From positions 19,946 through 28,116 of the forward strand of contig PBTP01000037.1 in the NCBI GenBank assembly GCA_002729275.1: DNA of 8,171 bases. Direction: 5' to 3'. Below the pieces are notes generated by a model, which saw nothing but the letters and a program-made list of their open reading frames with translations, was not told where the DNA came from and made no database searches. The position numbers and the translations under genes are program-made. The DNA is from Roseibacillus sp. GTDB taxonomy: Bacteria > Verrucomicrobiota > Verrucomicrobiia > Verrucomicrobiales > Akkermansiaceae. Shown in pieces: positions 1-5,624 of this stretch (position 1 is its first letter; every line of letters starts with the position of its first letter).

Positions 1-3000
1 TTGAGCAGGGCGGTCTGCAGGTCAAGGGTGATAGCGCTTCCACCGATCGTCACGCTCCCGGGGCTGACCACGCTTGTTGCCTCGGAGTCAGCATCATTCT
101 CTGGATTAATGATTGTTCCTCCGAAGGAGAGCAGTGCCGCAGAGGTTACAATTGTATCTATTCCGGCTGGTGCGGTGGAGGATACGTCGTAGAGAACCCC
201 GTAAGTTATGCTCTCACCTCTTGGGAGGTTCTCGATGGAAAGGACAGGGGGCAAGCTCGCGTCCCCGGGGCCAAAACTGACGATAGTTGTGCCAGGGGGG
301 GAGATTGATTCGAGTTGGAGCGCAAGGTTTCCGGCGTCACTAGGGCCGTTATTGCTGAGGGTAATGACGTGAGAAAGATTGCCCGGGGTGCCGCTCTCTG
401 AATAGCCGGCGAGAACGGGGTCTCGTGACTCAACTACCCCAATGGTAATGTCAGCTTCTCTTTCAACAGAGGTGCTTGATGGAACTACATTGTTCTGCGG
501 ATTGACATCCGTTTGTTGGGCAGAAATCACTGACGCGAGATTCGTGATCACATCGATTCCAGCTTCTGTTGAGGGTCCTACGGTGAACCGCAGGCGTACT
601 AATGAGGTGCTTCCTACCGGAAGATCTCCTACGTTCCAGATTACGGATTCGCCGGTGCTCTCGGTGTTGGTTCCAGCCAGTGGCTCAGTCTCCTCAAGAG
701 TAACCCCGGTGGGTAACTCCAGACTGTTCTCAAGGGATACATTGCTGGCGAAGGAAGGCCCAAGGTTGGTTACGGTCACCATGTATTCAAGGTTCAAGGG
801 CCCTGATCCAGCGACCACTGAATTGACCAGTCCCATATTGGTGATCTGAAGGTCGGCTCTGGTGATGATGGAGGTGGCATCGGAGACTGACGTTGCCGTA
901 GCGATATTGGTCTGGGTGAGGTCTGTCAGAGTTGCGGTACTGGTGATTACGTCTACGCCCTCGTTGGCTGTCGGGTCCACTGCAAGGCTGATCGTCAGGC
1001 TCGCAGTAGTCCCTGCAGGGAGAGAAGACAGTGTCCAGACGCCCTGGTTGTAGACTCCCTGATCGGGTGCGATCCCCGCGATCGATACTCCACTGGAGAG
1101 GATGTCGAGGTCCTCGCTAATGGTGAGATCAGTTGCAGTCGAGGGCCCCTGATTTGTCACTAATACCGTGTAGGTAAGCCCTCCTGTGCCCGCAATGATA
1201 GGGTCAGCTGATTCGCTCTGACTGAGGCTGACGTTGACGATTGGCGCCACACTCAGGGTGTCGGATGAGGGTCCACTGTTGCCAAGTGAGCTAGTGAGGT
1301 CACCGGTAGTGTTGACGAAGGTTCCTCCCTCGAGACTGGTGACTTCTACCTGAAGAGTACACCGTCCACCGGCGGGAACAGTGCCGTTGGAGTAGGAGAG
1401 CAGGGACCCTCCTGGGCCGGCACTTGCGGTGCCTCCAACGCAGGTGCTGGAAAAATTCACTGGGTTCGAGAGAATAAGGCCGTCCGGTAAGGTGTTGCTG
1501 AATGACAAATTGGTGGCAGCGAGCGGTGAGGTGCTGTTATCGATAGTATAGGTAAGGATACCAACCTGACCGGCGTTAAAGTCAGGAGAAAACTCCTGAG
1601 TAAACAGCGGGGGGGGCACAAGTGTCAGATCGGCACTGGCTCCGGGGCTGACTCCAAGGGATGACGTCAGCTCGCTGGTTGTGCTGCCATAAATGCCGGC
1701 CGATGCGTTGCTGGCGCCCACCTCAAAACTGATGGTGCAGATGGAGCCTGGGGCGACGACTGCGTTTCCACTGACAGTAAAGGTGTTGGTGTCGGATGAG
1801 AGCGAGAAAACGCCTCCCTCTCCACAGTTGAAGGTTTCGACGGGCAGTGCTACCCCGGGTGCCACGTCGCCACCTACCATACTGAGAGCCTCGGGAAAGA
1901 CGTCGGAGAAAGCGAGGTCTCGGGCCTCAATTGCGCTGGCAGTATTATCAATCGTGTAGGTCACCCTGCTCTGCCCCCCTACGGAGATGGCGTTGGGAGC
2001 GAAAGCCTTGCTAATTGTGGGAGCGATTGGTTCCACCACGAGGGTGTCAGTTGCAGCAAGGCCAACCTTGGGCTCCCCATTGACGTCAGCGCTCAGACGG
2101 CTGGTCACGTTAAGGTGAGGTCCAAATGCAGCAGTGACTGGAACCGTGACTTCTACAGGAAAGGAGCAGGTTTGCCCCGGCGCCAGGCTCCCGCCCTCTA
2201 TCAAAAGAAGGTTGGTGCCCGATATGCTGGAGCCTGGACCACAGGGCTCAATGTTGATTTCCGGAACCTCGATGGAGAGCTCGTCAAACCACGCCTGAGC
2301 TATCTCGGTTGCCGAGGTTGTGCGGTTGGCGTAGGCGCCAATGACAAGGGTGTGTGTCCCGGCATTGAGTGGGATTTCTATAGAGGCCTCCCTCCAGCCG
2401 GAATCGGAGTCAACTTGGTTATCGCTACTGCCATTGAATCGTAAAAGGGAGTTGTCAGGGCCGTCTCCCCAGCGGATACCATCGACGGTAAGGACCGCTT
2501 CTCCATACTCGTTATTATCGAAGTCTCCTGCAACGTTCAGGCGGTAGCGAAAATTAATGGTGGTAAGGGAAGTTTCCTCGAGCGTGAACTCCCGGCTCCA
2601 TCCTCCAGAACTCTCAGGAGAGAAGAAATTGGCAAAGAACCCCTGCCCGCCTGTCTGGACCTGCAGGGCGCCACCTCGGATGCCACCGGTCGGATCTACC
2701 TCTCCTGACGAGAAGTCTGGATCGGGGGTATCCTGAAACGGATCATCCACGTAGGTAAACCCGCCCGCGGCGGCCTGGGATCCGGGAATGAGTTGAACCT
2801 GAAAACCCACATCGCTGCTTTCGAGAGTGTTCTGGTGAACTTCAACCGCAATAGAATTGGTTCCCTCAACCAGAAGGCCGCCGAGACTCAGGTCGCCTGT
2901 TGAAAATCCACTCTCGTTTCCAAGGCCAGCAAGAGTGATGGTTTCAATCGCTCCGTCTGGCATGCTGGGGGTTCGAAATACTTCGCTGCCGTTGATGTAG

Positions 3001-4460
3001 ATCACCCCACCGTCGTCAAAGAGGTAATTGGCGAGCCACTCTGTTTCGGTCAGCTGATCTGCTGAAACCTCAAAGGTATTTCGAAAGAGATAGGTGGTGA
3101 TCAAGTTCTGGCCATTAGCTGCGGCCCCGATGCCAAATAGAAGGTCCGGTGCTCCGGGAAACCCATCAATACCTCCAACTTGAATGGGGACATCCTCCGA
3201 TTCCCAGGGGCCTATGTTGGAGGTGGCAACATCGAAACTGACCGAATTCCATACGTTTCCGTTCTGGTCAACAGGGTATCCATCGTTGTTGCCATTCTCG
3301 TTCTCAATACGATCGAGATAGTCCCAAGCTTCTGTAATAAGGGGGCCTCCGCCCCCTGCGTCTCCGTCGAATGTTGCTCGCACAATAGATCCCCCGCTTG
3401 ATGGGATTTCAGTGGCCACCAGTCCGGGAAGTGTAGCCTCCAGGTCATCGGTAAACTGGAGGTTGGTAATTGTGTCAGTGGCGCTGTTGTTCGTGATTGA
3501 GAATAGCAGGGTGCCTGATTCCCCGGGGGCGATGGGGTTATCCAGAAACTCTTTTTCAAAAGACACGTTTAGAATGGAGGCAGGGTCGATGACCTCGAGC
3601 TCTGCTACCGCTAATCCTCCGGAAACCAGATCGCCTCCGATGGACCTTACGGCAGTCAGGTTACTGGAAACACTGAGATGGATTCCGGGGGCTACGCCAA
3701 CGACTTCCAGGGTAAGGGTGCATGTCTCTCCTGCCGGAAGGGGGATTGGATCTTCGGGAGAGACCTCGATCGCCTGGGTTCCATTGATTGCTGTGATGCT
3801 TATGCCCGGACAGTTGGTTGAGACCGATGGAGGTGTAGCAATTGCTATACCTGGGGGGAAAAAGTCACTGAAGGATAAGTTGTAAGCATCCGTAGTGCCC
3901 CGATTTTCGATGGTGTAGATTAAAGTCGATCTGCCTCCGAGCGGGACAAGGTCTGGAACGAAGCGTTTACTAAATCCCAGAACCAATTCTGACGAGGTAA
4001 ACAGAGTGGTAAAGGCAGGGGCGCTGGGGCCGACCTCAGAGGTGAAGTCATCAATCGTGAGGTTGTGGGGCCCCCTGATATTCTGAGTAACCAGCGCTTT
4101 AATTTCGCATGTTGAGCTGGTATCGACCGCCCCGCCGGAAAACCGGAGCAGTGCTCCGTCATTCTCAGTGGTTAAGGTGCCGCCGCACTCGGAGGAGAGA
4201 GCCCTGATGGTGACCCCGGCAGGCATGGTCAGAGTGAAAGCTAGTTGGCTGATGGGGCCGGGATTGACTGTGTTGTCTACTGTGATGGTCAGCTCAGAGG
4301 TGCTGCCGACGCCCGCTGTATCAGGAGAGAGTGCCATCTCGACGACCGGGGGCGAGGCGACACCAGCGAAGGAGATCGATGAAGCGAGGAGGAACCCCAG
4401 AGACCAGATAAGAAAACGGGACAGGGTGAGTCTGCAGGGGGAGTCTGTGTGTGAGTTCAT
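1..4460 (-). CDS. Large exported multi-repeat DUF11/DUF7933-like surface protein (C-terminus beyond left edge)
   Basis: One frame stays open from ATG 4460 to base 1, giving 1,486 codons and no stop, so the protein is longer than shown. The ATG is the first start after the in-frame TAG at 4479-4481. Residues 1-32 form a signal peptide: Arg10 and Arg15, a hydrophobic core about 16-31, and likely cleavage after SFA (32) or GVA (35). Next come beta-sandwich units of the DUF11/DUF7933 'conserved repeat' style at about 41-155, 163-290, 298-353 plus 737-810, 815-945 and 949-1073, then three DUF11-like units at about 1075-1200, 1201-1337 and 1339-1467. A module at about 354-736 interrupts the third unit. 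Such repeats are typical of large secreted or cell-surface proteins, often adhesive or structural; the exact role is unknown. No catalytic motif is visible. The anchoring or sorting signal would lie in the missing C-terminus. Export is well supported; function is inference. Confidence 0.88.
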   Translation of the reverse strand, partial: MNSHTDSPCRLTLSRFLIWSLGFLLASSISFAGVASPPVVEMALSPDTAGVGSTSELTITVDNTVNPGPISQLAFTLTMPAGVTIRALSSECGGTLTTENDGALLRFSGGAVDTSSTCEIKALVTQNIRGPHNLTIDDFTSEVGPSAPAFTTLFTSSELVLGFSKRFVPDLVPLGGRSTLIYTIENRGTTDAYNLSFSDFFPPGIAIATPPSVSTNCPGISITAINGTQAIEVSPEDPIPLPAGETCTLTLEVVGVAPGIHLSVSSNLTAVRSIGGDLVSGGLAVAELEVIDPASILNVSFEKEFLDNPIAPGESGTLLFSITNNSATDTITNLQFTDDLEATLPGLVATEIPSSGGSIVRATFDGDAGGGGPLITEAWDYLDRIENENGNNDGYPVDQNGNVWNSVSFDVATSNIGPWESEDVPIQVGGIDGFPGAPDLLFGIGAAANGQNLITTYLFRNTFEVSADQLTETEWLANYLFDDGGVIYINGSEVFRTPSMPDGAIETITLAGLGNESGFSTGDLSLGGLLVEGTNSIAVEVHQNTLESSDVGFQVQLIPGSQAAAGGFTYVDDPFQDTPDPDFSSGEVDPTGGIRGGALQVQTGGQGFFANFFSPESSGGWSREFTLEETSLTTINFRYRLNVAGDFDNNEYGEAVLTVDGIRWGDGPDNSLLRFNGSSDNQVDSDSGWREASIEIPLNAGTHTLVIGAYANRTTSATEIAQAWFDELSIEVPEINIEPCGPGSSISGTNLLLIEGGSLAPGQTCSFPVEVTVPVTAAFGPHLNVTSRLSADVNGEPKVGLAATDTLVVEPIAPTISKAFAPNAISVGGQSRVTYTIDNTASAIEARDLAFSDVFPEALSMVGGDVAPGVALPVETFNCGEGGVFSLSSDTNTFTVSGNAVVAPGSICTISFEVGASNASAGIYGSTTSELTSSLGVSPGASADLTLVPPPLFTQEFSPDFNAGQVGILTYTIDNSTSPLAATNLSFSNTLPDGLILSNPVNFSSTCVGGTASAGPGGSLLSYSNGTVPAGGRCTLQVEVTSLEGGTFVNTTGDLTSSLGNSGPSSDTLSVAPIVNVSLSQSESADPIIAGTGGLTYTVLVTNQGPSTATDLTISEDLDILSSGVSIAGIAPDQGVYNQGVWTLSSLPAGTTASLTISLAVDPTANEGVDVITSTATLTDLTQTNIATATSVSDATSIITRADLQITNMGLVNSVVAGSGPLNLEYMVTVTNLGPSFASNVSLENSLELPTGVTLEETEPLAGTNTESTGESVIWNVGDLPVGSTSLVRLRFTVGPSTEAGIDVITNLASVISAQQTDVNPQNNVVPSSTSVEREADITIGVVESRDPVLAGYSESGTPGNLSHVITLSNNGPSDAGNLALQLESISPPGTTIVSFGPGDASLPPVLSIENLPRGESITYGVLYDVSSTAPAGIDTIVTSAALLSFGGTIINPENDADSEATSVVSPGSVTIGGSAITLDLQTALL
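60..1238 (-). repeat. Three tandem cysteine-free DUF11-like protein repeats
   Basis: The units lie at about residues 1075-1200, 1201-1337 and 1339-1467, each about 130 residues. Each has an opening strand (VNVSLSQSESADP, ADLQITNMGLVNS, EADITIGVVESRDP), then G.L.Y.V.VTN.GPS.A..L, a W.(L/V).(L/S)LP.G....L segment and a closing AG.D.I...A.L strand. The N-Q/L/N-GPS motif is the usual DUF11 hallmark. No cysteine occurs in this block. DUF11-like units commonly form stalks or linkers in exported proteins. After residue 1467 the text moves into something else (PGSVTIGGSAITLDL) that the window edge cuts off. Confidence 0.75.
1242..4340 (-). repeat. Five cysteine-paired DUF11/DUF7933-like protein repeats (protein-level repeat)
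   Basis: Five divergent units share the order: F.P..I..G..S.LTYTI.N, then A..L.FSD..P.G, a cysteine, G.(V/L)APG..C, and a closing strand ending near LTS. Clear anchor segments include SRVTYTIDNT in unit 4 and GILTYTIDNS in unit 5. Each unit has exactly two cysteines: 92/118, 217/247, 740/765, 879/908 and 1007/1034. The similarity is at protein level; I see no long identical DNA stretches between units, so the repeats are old or diverging rather than freshly duplicated. Unit 3 is interrupted by the module at 2253-3401. Unit boundaries are approximate because they were set by eye. Confidence 0.75.
2253..3401 (-). other. Nested module of about 380 residues splitting the third repeat unit (two beta-sandwich/jelly-roll-like domains)
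   Basis: The module covers about residues 354-736. The first domain (about 377-557) begins with a W-DYLD segment and VWNSVSFD, continues through TTYLFRNTFEV (near 456), DDGGVIYINGSEVFR, and ends with GTNSIAVEVHQN (near 540). This pattern recurs in secreted Verrucomicrobia and Planctomycetes proteins and is probably galactose-binding-like. The second domain (about 568-733) has SSGGWSREFTL, INFRYRLNV, a GWREASIEIPLNAGTHTL segment and AWFDELSIE, resembling jelly-roll, MAM or LamG-like exported domains that often bind carbohydrate or calcium. Neither contains cysteine. Flanking residues GLVATEIP on one side and CGPGSSISG on the other are the two halves of an ordinary repeat unit. Fold and ligand are inferred from motif resemblance. 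Confidence 0.6.
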
Positions 4461-4756
4461 CGATGACAGGCAGCACGCCTATTAAAAAGGCAGGGAATAC
4501 TTTGTTTTGCATCGGGTTGCTCAACAAGCCTAATCCCTTGCGCTTGCTCGGATTCAAGGGGCTCAATTCTCGGAGATTTACGGGGAATTACCTTTTTCGG
4601 GTAGGGCGGTCGTCGGGAATACCATGATTTTCGGGACTAAGGGGAAAAGCTTGAGCCCAAAGCCGACTTGCCTAACACGGTAATTTCGGCGAAACTCAGC
4701 GCCTGCCACTGTTCCCATGATGCCTCCGCAGTGAGAGTGCTCATTGGCTAAAATCC
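4461..4756. promoter_or_regulatory. Divergent intergenic region between the repeat-protein and prepilin-like genes
   Basis: These 296 bp separate two divergent starts, so at least the nearest promoters of both genes are expected here. I see no convincing sigma-70 box pair on either strand and no sigma-54 GG-N10-GC element. Notable sequence: GGGAATAC at 4493-4500 and again at 4615-4622, the close variant GGGAATTACC at 4583-4592, and GGTAATTTC at 4679-4687, which matches the reverse complement of that variant over seven bases (GGTAATT). A 6 bp inverted repeat CCCTTG/CAAGGG lies at 4535-4540 and 4555-4560. No credible small gene is apparent. That a promoter is here is inference from gene layout. 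Confidence 0.4.
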
Positions 4757-5554
4757 ATGAAAACAACGAGCCGATCGGTGACTCGCGCTACCTCCTTGTC
4801 CGGTTTCACGGCAATGGAGCTCTTAGTAGCGATCTCAGTTGTGATGGTTCTTGCAGGACTCACCATGCAGGTGATGAAGAATGGGCGTCAGAAGGCCCAG
4901 CAGGTGCGAGCTGCCCAGAAGATTAAGGATCTGGGCGCCGCCTTTGTTGCCTATACCGGTGAAAATGGCGGGCTGCTTCCCCGGGAAAATCACTCTGGAT
5001 CGGGGGATACGTGGCAGGCTGCGTCTGAGGAGGCCGCAACTGAGGTCTGGTACAATGCGCTCACTTTGAATATGTCGCAAAGGTCTGTTGGTGAAATCGG
5101 GGAGGCCGGAGAGCCCCAACTCTTTTACGAGGATGGTTATCCTCTTTTTGTTCCGGGTGCTCCCTATCCCAAGAGCGAAAAAAAACTGGAGAATCCGATG
5201 TTTGCAATCGGGATGAACAGTCGCCTTCAGCGCAGGGATAACGATACCGGGGATAAGCCCCAGGGAACATTAGCTTCAATTCAAGCTCCGGGGAACACGG
5301 TTATCTTCCTGGAGCGGGGAATGCCGAAGGATCAGATGGTAGTGCGCTCACAGGCAAACTTTTCGGCTTCACCCAAAGCGGGGCCAAAGGCTTTCGCTGG
5401 GAGGCACAATCAGAAAGGTCTTTTGTTGTTCGCGGATGGGCATGTTGAAGTAAAGTCGCCGAGGGAGATCCTGACAGGCAGCGGAAAAGTGAGGACCCTC
5501 GAAGAAGGAAGCAGCGTGGTGTGGACGCGGGATCCTGACGATGACCCCAACTGA
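4757..5554 (+). CDS. Prepilin/pseudopilin-like protein with N-terminal methylation motif and H-X9-DG C-terminal motif
   Basis: A complete 265-residue protein. A short basic leader (Lys2, Arg6, Arg10) ends at Gly16, followed by FTAMELLVA: the type IV prepilin peptidase site, with Glu21 at position +5 of the mature protein. The hydrophobic helix spans about 17-37 and continues as an amphipathic helix to about 65. The segment AFVAYTGENGGLLP resembles the 'Y...N.G.LP' region of planctomycete and verrucomicrobial pseudopilin-like proteins, and FAIGMNSRL resembles their 'YGMN' region. His217 followed nine residues later by Asp227-Gly228 is an exact H-X9-DG motif. After cleavage by PilD-like peptidase the protein should sit in the inner membrane or join a type II secretion/type IV pilus-like filament. 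No pilus or secretion genes adjoin it, so its partners are unknown. The start is the only ATG, GTG or TTG after the in-frame TGA at 4718-4720. No Shine-Dalgarno sequence precedes it. Confidence 0.9.
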   Translation: MKTTSRSVTRATSLSGFTAMELLVAISVVMVLAGLTMQVMKNGRQKAQQVRAAQKIKDLGAAFVAYTGENGGLLPRENHSGSGDTWQAASEEAATEVWYNALTLNMSQRSVGEIGEAGEPQLFYEDGYPLFVPGAPYPKSEKKLENPMFAIGMNSRLQRRDNDTGDKPQGTLASIQAPGNTVIFLERGMPKDQMVVRSQANFSASPKAGPKAFAGRHNQKGLLLFADGHVEVKSPREILTGSGKVRTLEEGSSVVWTRDPDDDPN

Positions 5555-5560
5555 GGGACT

Positions 5561-5574
5561 ACGCCGGTGGGCGT
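5561..5574. terminator. Weak hairpin between convergent genes, possible terminator
   Basis: ACGCC and GGCGT form a 5 bp stem with a GGTG loop just after the prepilin-like gene stop. There is no following T-tract on either strand, so it is not a standard intrinsic terminator. The whole 70 bp gap between the two convergent stop codons (5555-5624) shows nothing stronger; termination may be Rho-dependent. Confidence 0.2.
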
Positions 5575-5624
5575 GTGATGGAAGCGCTCAGGCAAAGAGT
5601 TTTCTCGCAGGGAGGACCAATATT

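Noticed and set aside
60..4340. CRISPR array or DNA tandem repeat under the repeat protein
   Set aside because: The repetition is only at protein level with units of about 125-130 residues; there are no short identical repeats with unique spacers.
1..4460. Several plus-strand open frames of 60-157 codons, for example 442-849 and 3412-3885
   Set aside because: They lie wholly opposite the long minus-strand gene, show no recognisable domain, and are explained by its codon bias.
4535..4560. CCCTTG/CAAGGG inverted repeat as a terminator or operator
   Set aside because: Six bases with a 14-base spacer, no T-tract, and no second copy; too weak to call.
206..4566. Minus-strand short frames at 206-433, 3212-3559, 3920-4162 and 4321-4566
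   Set aside because: They are out of frame with the continuous coding frame (first codon base at positions congruent to 2 modulo 3) and have no domain support.
4651..4678. TTGAGC and TAACAC with 16 bp spacing as a sigma-70 promoter for the prepilin-like gene
   Set aside because: The match is only 4/6 and 3/6 to consensus, which is expected by chance in about 300 bp.
4578..4766. Minus-strand 62-codon frame in the intergenic region
   Set aside because: It overlaps the start of the prepilin-like gene, has no recognisable motif and mostly lies in non-coding sequence.
4744..5279. Alternative frames overlapping the prepilin-like gene on both strands
   Set aside because: Only the 4757-5554 frame gives a prepilin motif and H-X9-DG; the others are shadows.
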